Assembly: GCA_049671745.1 (NCBI GenBank)
Contig: JBATVL010000018.1
Span: forward strand, 28,280 to 92,279
Length of the DNA stretch: 64,000 nucleotides
Direction of reading: 5' to 3'
Source: SNAP01 sp049671745
GTDB lineage: Bacteria > Bacteroidota > Bacteroidia > Bacteroidales > Marinifilaceae
Positions within the stretch are counted from its first letter, which is position 1. Each line of letters opens with the position of its first letter. Both the position numbers and the translations under genes were made by a program. Positions 9,271-18,216 of this stretch are shown here, in pieces. The notes under the pieces were generated by a model that was not told the origin of the DNA, did no database searches, and saw nothing but the letters and a program-made list of their open reading frames with translations.

Positions 9271-10398
9271 TTATGGCATCTTATCAATAAACAAAGCCCA
9301 GAATAATTCATTATTTTGATGTCTTACACGTAAATTAAAACACTTCTTATATTTCAAATGTTCCAGCTTTGCAATAGCATTAAATAACTCTAAATCTTTC
9401 TCTAAACTTCTTAAGAATAGCTTCTTTCTATTTTCATTAATTTGTTTAGCTTCTGGCTTTTTTATTAATTTCTTTAAATTGAATTTATATTTATAGGCTG
9501 CAACAGAAGACATAGACATTCCATAATCTTCCCAATGGTGGAATTCTAAACAAGCTGCATAAAAAGAAGGGTCAAATTCAAGATTATTGAATGCCTTTAA
9601 TAAAATAGAATTAAGCTCAGGTAATCTTTTTAAATTAAGATGCCATAAGAAATATTGAGGTGTTCTATTTCTATGACAATTCACCCTGAATGATTTATTT
9701 GTATACCAAAAAAGTACATCTATATTTTTTCTAGATTCTATGATAGGTTCATTAACCATTTCATAAGATTCTTCAAAGGTAGGTTCTGGATTTTTAACAT
9801 CAGTTCTAATAAGACCACTAGATGATCCAAGCCCGAGTAATTTTTCTGAAGGATAACCATATTCTTTAACTAATTCAATAAATCTTTTTACTAAAGGTAA
9901 ACAATGTGCGAATTCTGCTGATCTTCTATATTTTTTCTTAACACTTTCCTCTATAACTAGAAGATCTATTTTCTCCTGTTTATTAAGATCTCTAAATTTT
10001 TTTCTCAAAGTTAAATTCAAACTACTCAGATATTCTTTTTTATATCTAGGGTACTCTTCTTTAAACTTTTGTAGCCTTTTATCATTAGGTTTATGTTTTA
10101 CAATAAAATCTAAATCGTCTAAAGAAATTCCTTTCTTAAGAAGCAGCTCTACATATTTATATAAGGTCGCAGTATTATCAGTATGTAAAGAAATACAAGT
10201 AGCAGCATATAAATCCCTAGCAAAAGGATAATCATACTTAGTAAATGCTTTATCGTAATAATACAAAGTAGAATCTAGCTGCTGATCAATAATCTTCTGT
10301 TCAGCTTGACGCAACAATTTATAATACTCTGTTTTTTGAGCAAACAAACTCATTACTGTCAGAATAAGACAGATAAATGTTATAAGAATTTTCTTCAT
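9271..10398 (-). CDS. Exported TPR-like protein of unknown function
   Basis: The open frame reaches back to 10494, but the ATG at 10396-10398 is chosen because it begins a clean signal peptide (MKKILITFICLILTVMSLFAQ); the extra upstream residues have no signal features. The mature N-terminal part (YYKLLRQAEQKI, LDSTLYYYDKAF) looks like helical TPR-type repeats. The C-terminal half has a conserved-looking aromatic stretch (LEFHHWEDYGM) but no enzyme motif I recognise. 375 aa. It is alone between two gaps of about 200 bases and probably has its own promoter. Confidence 0.75.
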   Translation of the reverse strand: MKKILITFICLILTVMSLFAQKTEYYKLLRQAEQKIIDQQLDSTLYYYDKAFTKYDYPFARDLYAATCISLHTDNTATLYKYVELLLKKGISLDDLDFIVKHKPNDKRLQKFKEEYPRYKKEYLSSLNLTLRKKFRDLNKQEKIDLLVIEESVKKKYRRSAEFAHCLPLVKRFIELVKEYGYPSEKLLGLGSSSGLIRTDVKNPEPTFEESYEMVNEPIIESRKNIDVLFWYTNKSFRVNCHRNRTPQYFLWHLNLKRLPELNSILLKAFNNLEFDPSFYAACLEFHHWEDYGMSMSSVAAYKYKFNLKKLIKKPEAKQINENRKKLFLRSLEKDLELFNAIAKLEHLKYKKCFNLRVRHQNNELFWALFIDKMP

Positions 10399-10658
10399 TT
10401 TATATTTTATTAGAATTAATTTATAACATTCATAAGTCAAACTAAATGTTAAAAAGTGTTCAAATGTATAATTAATTCCAATAAAACAATACACATATCG
10501 TATATTATTGTTTAAACTACAAACAACTACATATTCAATCTATTTAAAATCAAATAAATAACTCACACATGTTTTTAAACATAAGAATTACAAAACACAT
10601 CAAATGTAAAGTATAACTATCTATACTAAATAGTATTCATCAATGAGATTAATATACT

Positions 10659-12170
10659 TTAAAGCAATTTATTCAATATATCACGAATCTCCTTAGTAGC
10701 AGGACGAGCAGCATTTTTATAAAGAATCTCACCGTTTTTACCATAGATTAAAAATCTAGGAATAAGTCTTACCTTTAAATCATCAATAAGTTTAGACGAT
10801 TTAGAATTCTCTATAAAATAAGAATCACTATAACCCTTTAAATCAAGTTGTTCTATAGCTTTCTTCCATAATCTAAGTTTATCTTTAAAGGCCAAATAAA
10901 CAAAAACAACATCTTTTCCCTTAAACTCCTCTCTTAATTTATGAGATGCAGGCATGCATCTTCTGCAAGGGGCACACCAACTAGCCCAAAAATCCACATA
11001 CACCAACTTACCTTTATTCTTTTCCAGAACTTCCTTAAATGTAGTTTTAGTCCCTGCTTCAGTTAAAAGATTCAAATCACTAGAAACCTCATCACCAAGT
11101 TTATACTCTTTTACAAGATGATTTATCAAACATGTATCTTTGCCAAATTTAGATTTAAATATCTCAAAATACTCCTTAATCTTTTTATTTGAACTCGACT
11201 CAAGAATATTCTTAAAACATTTATAAGATAGAAACTTACGAGTACCATCACTTAAAAAAGCATTCTCTTGTATAAGCTTATATATCTTTATAGGATCACG
11301 ATTCCAACCATTAGAATGCTTAACACTCTTCACCTTAGAATATATCTCATCACCAGCTATAACGAATATAATATACCTATAGAACTCATACTTTAATAAA
11401 GTATCATTCTGTTCTAAATCTTTAAAAACAATAGAATTATTCTCTTTCATCTGGAATTCAAGTCTCTTGTATTTAATTCTTTGCTTATAGAAAAATGCAA
11501 TATCTTTAGATATATTCTCATTAAGAATAAGAGAATCTAACAACTGTTCTTCCTTCTTTAATTGAGATACAATAAGAGGATGATATTTTATATGATGCAA
11601 TGAGTCAAGCATATCTACTTGCTCTCTCACTGGCATTAAAGATTTAACATTTATCTGTTTATGATCAGAGCGAAGAAAACAAGGAAGATAATATTTTATA
11701 TAAGCTGAATAATCATTTTCGTACACATTCTTTCTAACAAACTCTTCATAAGCATAATCATACTTCTTCGATTTTCTTGAACTACTAACAACAGGCATCT
11801 TTCCTTTATAAGAAAAATAAAGAGTGTCATTAGGTCTAGCTAAAAAGCTAAAATCATCTAAACCTCTATATCTATGCTCTATCTCTAATAAGGCATCTAC
11901 ATCCTTTATTACTATAGTATCTTTATTCTTAGAATAGTCATTATGAAGAGACACCGAAATCATAGAATTAAGATTATATCTTAATGCACTTCCTCTTCCT
12001 ATAGAACTATAGTCACCATCATTTCCGTAGTAAAATCTATAATTTACAGGTACACTATCAAGAATTAAAACTACATCCCCTTTTTCAGGAACATTTACCA
12101 CTTTATTTGCTTTATGTGTACAACTACATAAAACTGTAAAGATTATTATTGCGAAAATTATTCTTTTCAT
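10659..12170 (-). CDS. Thioredoxin-fold lipoprotein (TlpA/ResA-like)
   Basis: Lipoprotein (MKRIIFAIIIFTVLCSC, lipobox cysteine at residue 17) with a C-terminal thioredoxin-like domain. The domain carries YVDFWASWCAPCRRCMPA, a CxxC active site (CAPC) near residue 400 with a third cysteine three residues on, and a cis-Pro-type LIPRFLIY segment. The N-terminal 350 residues are a helical region with beta strands of the kind seen in Bacteroidota DUF4369-like thioredoxins. Likely role: reduction of disulfides or thiol exchange in the periplasm, tethered to a membrane. 503 aa is normal for this group. A single-gene unit; the spaces on both sides exceed 100 bases. Confidence 0.88.
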   Translation of the reverse strand: MKRIIFAIIIFTVLCSCTHKANKVVNVPEKGDVVLILDSVPVNYRFYYGNDGDYSSIGRGSALRYNLNSMISVSLHNDYSKNKDTIVIKDVDALLEIEHRYRGLDDFSFLARPNDTLYFSYKGKMPVVSSSRKSKKYDYAYEEFVRKNVYENDYSAYIKYYLPCFLRSDHKQINVKSLMPVREQVDMLDSLHHIKYHPLIVSQLKKEEQLLDSLILNENISKDIAFFYKQRIKYKRLEFQMKENNSIVFKDLEQNDTLLKYEFYRYIIFVIAGDEIYSKVKSVKHSNGWNRDPIKIYKLIQENAFLSDGTRKFLSYKCFKNILESSSNKKIKEYFEIFKSKFGKDTCLINHLVKEYKLGDEVSSDLNLLTEAGTKTTFKEVLEKNKGKLVYVDFWASWCAPCRRCMPASHKLREEFKGKDVVFVYLAFKDKLRLWKKAIEQLDLKGYSDSYFIENSKSSKLIDDLKVRLIPRFLIYGKNGEILYKNAARPATKEIRDILNKLL

Positions 12171-12290
12171 ATACTACTCTATTTAAAACTAAAAGCTGAC
12201 TTGCAGATATTCGTTAATTGTGCAAACATATACATAAGATTCAACATTAACAATTATTAACATTATTTCATTTGCATAAATCATGTTTAA

Positions 12291-12656
12291 ACTATAAATA
12301 TCATTGGATTTATAAAATATGAAAAAGCAGAAATACCTAATGAATTATTAAGCAAGACTCTAACATTTGAAGTTGTAAACAAGAAATACTTCTTACGTTT
12401 ATCTCCAAATATAGATGTTAGCAATAAATACAATGAAGATTTACATATAAATGGCAATATAGTTCAAACCTATACTACTGGCTCAAAAGGTTATGCCATA
12501 TCTCAAAGAATCGATTCAACAGGACGAATATGGTGGTTTGTGATAATGTTAAACAATCTAAATTTAAAAGACAATTCCACTGTAGGTGATAATAATACTA
12601 TTCATCACTACTCTATTGGATGGATGAGCAGCAAATACTTAATACAACACTTATGA
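12291..12656 (+). pseudogene. C-terminal remnant of a lost gene
   Basis: An open frame on the plus strand runs from after a TAA at 12288 to a TGA at 12654-12656, giving about 121 codons, but has no usable start; the first ATG comes late. The peptide looks like real protein, for example GRIWWFVIM, SKGYAISQRI and HHYSIGWMS, reminiscent of an SH3-like or beta-sandwich end domain. Its tail overlaps the end of the DUF262 gene by six bases. I read it as the 3' end of an older gene whose front was lost, perhaps when the adjoining defence-like block arrived. Confidence 0.55.
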
Positions 12657-14165
12657 TATATCCTGATAACTAATACCTAGACTTTCAACAAATTCTCTTT
12701 CTTTTATTTCAATTTGTTTTAATCTATCATTAAAATCAATATAATCATATTCTTTATTCTTAGAACATTCCGATACATTATTTGAATTTTTAGACCATCT
12801 AATTTCTGGCACAAAGCTAGCATGAGTTCTTATTGATTTTGACAAATAAGTAATCTTATAAGAATCAACATCATCCAAATTAACAGTTCTACAATCATAA
12901 GAATCATTCAAAAGGAATAACTGAAAGGCTTTAGATCTAACACTTCCACTAGATACCGTTATAGGTAAATCTGCAGTAATAAAACTCTGTGACTTATTGT
13001 GATAATATACAGGATCAATGTTTTCATCGCGAACAAACATATCAAACTGTTTATATGCCTCACGAATTTTACTTAAAGAATAAATAGTAAAATAATTGGA
13101 ATAGCTAGTAATCCAGAACCATCTTTTTAATTCATCAATCTGCTTGCTAGATGGAGATTTTACATTATAAAAGAAATAAGATAAAAATATTAATTGACCA
13201 TTATATGGAAGCAACTTTTTGTTGATTACTAATAATTCCTCAAAAAGAAACTTAATAGCAACTTTAATACTTTCTACTGTTTTTAAAGTTGTTGGTATGA
13301 AATCAGAACGTTCTGCTAACTCCTCTATCTTTTGATCAAAATATGCTTTACCAAATGAATTCTGAATACATTGCACCAAGATTGATCTCTTTAAAGAACT
13401 AAAATTATAAACATCCAATTCATTCAATAAATCAGTAAATATATCACCTAAATTAAAATTCTCTTTCTCATTAGAAGTTAAAGCAGACAACATCCAATCT
13501 GGAGATATATCTATGCCCTTAGAATTAACTCTTGAGAAAATATCTACAGCATCAGCAATGCCACCTCCATGAATTTCTATTGAAGGCACTTGATAATCAA
13601 TAATTGTAGAAGACAGTTCTCTAGCACGTTCTATATAAAGATTTATATTCTCATCATTTTTCAGATTAGTTCTTAATTGATCTATAAAATCAAGGAATTC
13701 ATAAGTATCAATAAGTTTATATACAGGAATACATTTATAATCACAATCATTTTGTCTATTCATTAAGAACGCTTCATCTTCCAAATTATATACCATATTA
13801 AATTTCTTTAATCTAGCACTTTCATCACAAGATAAGTCAGTCTTATATGGATTCGTTAAACATCCAAAAAGAGTAGACATTCGTTGAAAACCATCAAGAA
13901 TATAATAAAAATCAGAATTATTAAAACTATCAATAGAATAAGGCCCAATATCAAACTTATTTGAATAAGTCTCTTTAGGTCGCCACAATAAGATTGAACC
14001 AATAGGATATTCCTTACTTATACTATCAAATAAATCTATTTTAGCCTTATCATCCCAAACAAAATCTCTCTGAAAAGTTGGAATTTTAAACTTACCATCT
14101 TCAATAAGTGTCAATAAATTAAGTAAACGATCTACTTGTGGTTTAACCTGTATCTGTTTATGCAT
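12651..14165 (-). CDS. DUF262 (GmrSD N-terminal-like) protein
   Basis: A 504-aa protein with the DUF262 fold, a ParB/Srx-like nucleotide-binding domain used in GmrSD-type modification-dependent nucleases. The hallmark IPTFQRDFVW is at residues 28-37, and DGFQRMST at 91-98 is the variant of the usual DGQQRLTT. The region around IFSRVNSKG near residue 210 is the third conserved DUF262 piece. No HNH nuclease (DUF1524) motif is visible in the C-terminal half, so nuclease activity is not shown. Last gene of a coupled trio with a TOPRIM-like protein and an AAA ATPase (one base after the TOPRIM stop). Probably part of an anti-phage system; this is inference from family and context. Confidence 0.8.
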   Translation of the reverse strand: MHKQIQVKPQVDRLLNLLTLIEDGKFKIPTFQRDFVWDDKAKIDLFDSISKEYPIGSILLWRPKETYSNKFDIGPYSIDSFNNSDFYYILDGFQRMSTLFGCLTNPYKTDLSCDESARLKKFNMVYNLEDEAFLMNRQNDCDYKCIPVYKLIDTYEFLDFIDQLRTNLKNDENINLYIERARELSSTIIDYQVPSIEIHGGGIADAVDIFSRVNSKGIDISPDWMLSALTSNEKENFNLGDIFTDLLNELDVYNFSSLKRSILVQCIQNSFGKAYFDQKIEELAERSDFIPTTLKTVESIKVAIKFLFEELLVINKKLLPYNGQLIFLSYFFYNVKSPSSKQIDELKRWFWITSYSNYFTIYSLSKIREAYKQFDMFVRDENIDPVYYHNKSQSFITADLPITVSSGSVRSKAFQLFLLNDSYDCRTVNLDDVDSYKITYLSKSIRTHASFVPEIRWSKNSNNVSECSKNKEYDYIDFNDRLKQIEIKEREFVESLGISYQDIS

Positions 14166-14166
14166 A

Positions 14167-15144
14167 CTACAATAGTTCTGTTATGTGACTTAAGATATCC
14201 TCTAATTCCTTAGGGTTAGATTGATATTTTGTTCTTTCTTGAAATTGCACTTTTGTTACGACTTTGAACAATTTAGGAAAATCTGCTTTAAATTTCTTAT
14301 AATTAAGACCATTTCTTAAAACTTTATAATCATCATCTGAAAGATCTGCATATAAATTAGAAACAGGTTCCGATAAAGATTTTCTGTTCTTCTTATTAAA
14401 ACCTTTTTCTATATCAAAAAAATCCTTCTGTTCAGAACTAAGCGACTTATATACTCTAATATAATCATTATTGCCTTCAATCTCAGAGAGAACATCCTCA
14501 TGCATATAATTTTCCATCTCACGTTTCTCAAGAACATGATAATCTACATTATTATCTCTCAAATAAGAAATCAAATCATGTCTTTCTCCATTCTTATCTA
14601 ATAGAAACTTCTTATCACTATCAACAAGTACAAAACATCTTAAATAAACATGATTAGCTTTGGGTAAACTATTAAAAGCATTCTTCTCCTCTTCTATAAA
14701 ATTCTTTATATTTCCACAACCACCAGCATTACCATATTTAAACCAACCATTCTTTTTATGCGAAGAGATAAGTTCAGCCTCAAGCTTAAACTCCTTCAAT
14801 AAACTGTTTATAAAAAACCCATCATTAAGACTATTTTCTAATATAAGAATCAAAGGCTGATTGAAAAAACGCTTGGCTTCTAGAATATCAAAATCTACTT
14901 CAGATGTTTCATTAGCAACAAAATAATTCGGTTTATAGCTCTCCTGAACAAACCTATTAAAATATTCCTCTATCAACGATTTATCAATTGGCAAAAGACT
15001 TTTATACAAGTCAGTATCTTTTATCTTAGTAATATCACAAAAGAAAAGATATCTTCCTCTATCTATAAAAATCGCTAGTAATTGATTTACATCCTGTAGA
15101 TTTTTTATATCCTCAAATAGATCCGATTTAATCTCAATAGTCAT
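14167..15144 (-). CDS. TOPRIM-like nuclease (OLD/DUF4435 type) candidate
   Basis: A 325-aa protein whose middle follows the TOPRIM pattern of OLD-family and DUF4435 proteins: acidic residue Glu103 and Asp108 in LILENSLND, a Gly-Gly turn at 141-142 (NAGGCGNIKN), the DxD pair Asp175/Asp177 in VLVDSDKK, and KREMENYM near 208-214, which matches the E-N-Y box of these nucleases. The normal first-motif Gly after Glu is Asn here. It starts one base after the stop of the ATPase gene, so the two probably form a complex, as AriA/AriB do in PARIS or as fused in Gabija GajA. Assignment by motif only; a homology search would be needed to name the subfamily. Confidence 0.7.
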   Translation of the reverse strand: MTIEIKSDLFEDIKNLQDVNQLLAIFIDRGRYLFFCDITKIKDTDLYKSLLPIDKSLIEEYFNRFVQESYKPNYFVANETSEVDFDILEAKRFFNQPLILILENSLNDGFFINSLLKEFKLEAELISSHKKNGWFKYGNAGGCGNIKNFIEEEKNAFNSLPKANHVYLRCFVLVDSDKKFLLDKNGERHDLISYLRDNNVDYHVLEKREMENYMHEDVLSEIEGNNDYIRVYKSLSSEQKDFFDIEKGFNKKNRKSLSEPVSNLYADLSDDDYKVLRNGLNYKKFKADFPKLFKVVTKVQFQERTKYQSNPKELEDILSHITELL

Positions 15145-15145
15145 A

Positions 15146-16321
15146 TCAGATATTCTTTAATTGAGCATTCCTAATAGCCATTGTTTCATCTAAAGTCTCA
15201 CTAAAAACATTCTTTGGCCAATAGGACACATTTCCAAGTTCATCAACATCTATTTTCTTTAAAGAACTAGTATTATTCACTCTATCATATTCTACTGAAT
15301 AAATAGCTAAATCATCTCTTTCAAGTCTTTTTTCAGCAATCATTCTTCTTAGTCTAAGAACAAAATTCTGAGAATGAGTCTCTATTAAAAACTTATTATT
15401 TGTAGTGACTCCAGACAAAGCAAATAATTCTGCAAGATTACCATGAGCAGCTGGATGCAGATGTAATTCTGGTTGTTCTAAAATAGTAAGAGTCTCCAAA
15501 TCATTTTCCATAAAAGCACTTACTACTAGCGGCAACACTTGACTCATTCCCTCTCCCACATCTTTCAAATTAATGCTAAAATCAGGATTAGTTCTCACAA
15601 GTTCTATTTTATAGTCAGGCTTAGATTTAGAATTAATTTGTATTCCCCAACCATCAAAATTATCTTCATACCACTTACTAACTTTCTTTAAAAGCTTACT
15701 ACCCTTATATAGAAAATCACTAATCAATATTTGATAAGTATACTCTCCAATAATTCCTAATTTAGAAGATTTAGAGCTTCTTGTATTCGTATAATTTCTT
15801 TTAGGAATCTCTCTAAATGGACCTATGTAATTTGTAGTTAAACTAAAAAGATGTGAAATACTTTTTCCTCTTTCTGAAAGAATATTAAATCCATTAAACT
15901 CTATATCATCAAGACTCTCTTCTTTAGTATTAAAATAAGAATTATCTATATCCTTATAAAAATACTCTAATTCATTATTAAAATTCCATCTTCTTATTTT
16001 AGGTAAGTCAGAATCCTTACTTCCAGAAGTAAGTTCTACACTTAAGCTATTATTGTTCTCTTCTATAGATATTTCAAGACTACCTATATTTCTACCATAA
16101 ACTAAATCACGAAACTCGGCACCAAGCTCTATTCCATCATTAACTATTGATATAGGATCAATAAAATCACCACTCAAAGAACCTTCTATAAGTGTAGGCA
16201 ATTTCACAACAGCACTCTTACCTGAACTATTCTTGCCAATTACTACGGTAATAGCCTTTAGTTCAAGTTCCTGTTGCTCTTTAAAAGATTTATAATTTTT
16301 GAAAGATATCTTATTTATCAT
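15146..16321 (-). CDS. AAA ATPase with DUF3696-like C-terminus
   Basis: SMC/ABC-like AAA ATPase of 391 aa. The Walker A box is GKNSSGKS at residues 29-36, preceded by MINKISFKNYKSF. The Walker B/D-loop region is TILEQPELHLHPAAHG, followed by a His switch (IETHSQNFVLRL). The end (DELGNVSYWPKNVF) matches the DUF3696 tail. Frame continues upstream to 16357, but the ATG at 16321 places the conserved opening at the N-terminus. Such ATPases act as sensors or gates for nuclease partners in anti-phage systems. It is first of a coupled trio (ATPase, TOPRIM-like, DUF262). The gap upstream to the decayed ATPase is about 100 bases. Confidence 0.85.
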   Translation of the reverse strand: MINKISFKNYKSFKEQQELELKAITVVIGKNSSGKSAVVKLPTLIEGSLSGDFIDPISIVNDGIELGAEFRDLVYGRNIGSLEISIEENNNSLSVELTSGSKDSDLPKIRRWNFNNELEYFYKDIDNSYFNTKEESLDDIEFNGFNILSERGKSISHLFSLTTNYIGPFREIPKRNYTNTRSSKSSKLGIIGEYTYQILISDFLYKGSKLLKKVSKWYEDNFDGWGIQINSKSKPDYKIELVRTNPDFSINLKDVGEGMSQVLPLVVSAFMENDLETLTILEQPELHLHPAAHGNLAELFALSGVTTNNKFLIETHSQNFVLRLRRMIAEKRLERDDLAIYSVEYDRVNNTSSLKKIDVDELGNVSYWPKNVFSETLDETMAIRNAQLKNI

Positions 16322-16424
16322 CCTTTGCTCTTTAATCTCTATTCTTATTACTATCAAAGATAGATAATATTTGAAAGCAATTCAATATATGTTTCCTTCT
16401 TTATTAAACTTCCTTGTAATATCA

Positions 16425-17439
16425 CTACTCTTTTAAAAAGATACTACCAAGATTAGGAGTAGCACCTAATTTACCTATTCTATATGAATTTATAAGAGAT
16501 GCACCTTTTCTAAAAACAGAAGAATCAAAATCATCAAGAGAATAAAGTTCAGTTGCACCATCTTTCTGTTTCTGAGTAAACCAGACAGCATCATTTCTAA
16601 GAATATCCTTCTCCTCAAGCAAAGAAAGATTATGAGTAGTTATTATCAATTGCGATGACGATGAATTAGCAAGATGCATTAGAATAAAATGCATCATTAA
16701 ATCAGAATGCAAAGAAGATTCTATTTCATCTATACATGAAACTTTATTGCCCTGAATAAGAGTAACAAGTATACCACTCAATTCATAAAAGCGTTTTGTA
16801 CCAAGCGATTCCAGATGTTTAGGAAGCTTGTATATTTTACTAGAATCATTATTTATAACTGTATGATGGAGTATAATATCTTTCTTTCTTTCATCAATTT
16901 CTATGCTGCTAATCTGAACATCAGCCTTATTCATAATCTCTACAACCTTATCTCTAAAGGCCACATCATCACTAATCTTATTACTTGTCCATGCAAACAA
17001 ACTATCATTTGGATTAATAAGAGCCATAAGATTTTGGCTAAACCAATCTTGAACGATACTTAATTCTGAAATATCAACATTAGATTTCAGAAAAGCACCA
17101 AGCACAGTATTATTACTAATAGTGTTACCATTAAGAATAGTAAGACTTGCTTTTGGAACTTTAATAGTACTACCAAAAGAAATAATAGAAAGACTATTTT
17201 CTGTATTTGTTTCTCTACTAAAGAATTTAGATATACGTCCATTAGGAAAATAAGACAATTCCTCCTTTAAGATGAAATGCTGATTAAATTCAACATTATA
17301 AACATACTTAATTGAATTTGTCACAAAAGAAATCTTTAACAAAGAAGATTCTTTAGGAGTATTCTCGTCGAATAGAAAAGGCTCAAAATCTAAAAGATCT
17401 GTCTAGTTTTAACAAACTCTTTGAAGGATTACTGTTAGT
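16425..17439 (-). pseudogene. Decayed AAA ATPase, Walker A lost
   Basis: The frame 16425-17342 (TTG start, no ATG) encodes an AAA_15/21-type C-terminal part: Walker B SCIDEIESSLHSDL and IITTHNLSLLEEKD. There is no Walker A. Upstream the same frame continues 20 codons with typical family sequence (DLLDFEPFLFDENTPKESS) before a stop, and the preceding family segment (TNSNPSKSLLKLD) appears in another frame up to 17439. So a frameshift broke the gene, and the front with the nucleotide-binding loop is missing. Read as a pseudogene of a second ATPase in the block; the 305-aa frame is unlikely to make a working ATPase. Confidence 0.75.
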
Positions 17440-17544
17440 AAAAAGAAGTCGGTTTATCTACTCCATTAATTCCCCAAGGCTGTTGAATAAATTCATATCA
17501 GGATTACAAAATCATCTAAATCTTTTTTAAGATTAGATAAAATG

Positions 17545-18216
17545 TTATTTTTTTGTTTTTTTAGGAAGTTTCAAATATTTACAATCAGTATTTATATTAA
17601 ATAAATCAACAAATTCAGAATGAGAAAGATCTTCATCTAATCCTATTTTAAAAGTAGCATTGCTTGTATAACAAATATCATAATGACTTAAGGGATGCTT
17701 ATGTACAGCTTTCTTTAAAACTGCTTCGTTATAACTCTTTAAATCTTTATCATATCTAACATAACCATCTTCAAGCAAAAGAAGTTCTCTTAAAGAAGCC
17801 CAAAAATTCACATCATAATTAACTTCTAAATCTTCAATTGGATCCGCAAAATCTAAACTAGACTGACTCATAAAGGAATCAGATTTAATAATTGATATTA
17901 CATTTGAAATAAATTGCGAATCAACGTCAATATCATTTATATAATAAAACTGTAAACCATTATAACTTTCTTTCACTAAGAATGGAAAAACGATTGAATA
18001 ATACTTATCTTTTTTAAAGAAAAATAATCTACTCATTTTATCTACTTGTAGTATTATTTTCCCTACAATATTCTTTTCTTCAACATCTATCTTATTCAAC
18101 ATATACCTACATGTTTCCATAAGAATTCCTAGAATTTTAACTTTAGTTTTTACTCTTTCTTTTGGGAAAAAAATTTCTAATCTGTTTTTGCTTAAATAAA
18201 ATTCATATGTTTTCAT
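17545..18216 (-). CDS. Partner protein of the UvrD-like helicase, unknown
   Basis: A 223-aa protein I do not recognise. The ATG at 18214-18216 is chosen over a TTG six bases upstream because it overlaps the helicase stop as TAATG, which shows translational coupling. It has no signal or membrane segment, so it is cytoplasmic. It opens with MKTYEFYLSKNRLEIFFPK and ends in a basic tail (KLPKKTKK). I see no nuclease or toxin motif. The tight coupling implies it works with the helicase, perhaps as a regulator or effector. Confidence 0.75.
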   Translation of the reverse strand: MKTYEFYLSKNRLEIFFPKERVKTKVKILGILMETCRYMLNKIDVEEKNIVGKIILQVDKMSRLFFFKKDKYYSIVFPFLVKESYNGLQFYYINDIDVDSQFISNVISIIKSDSFMSQSSLDFADPIEDLEVNYDVNFWASLRELLLLEDGYVRYDKDLKSYNEAVLKKAVHKHPLSHYDICYTSNATFKIGLDEDLSHSEFVDLFNINTDCKYLKLPKKTKK

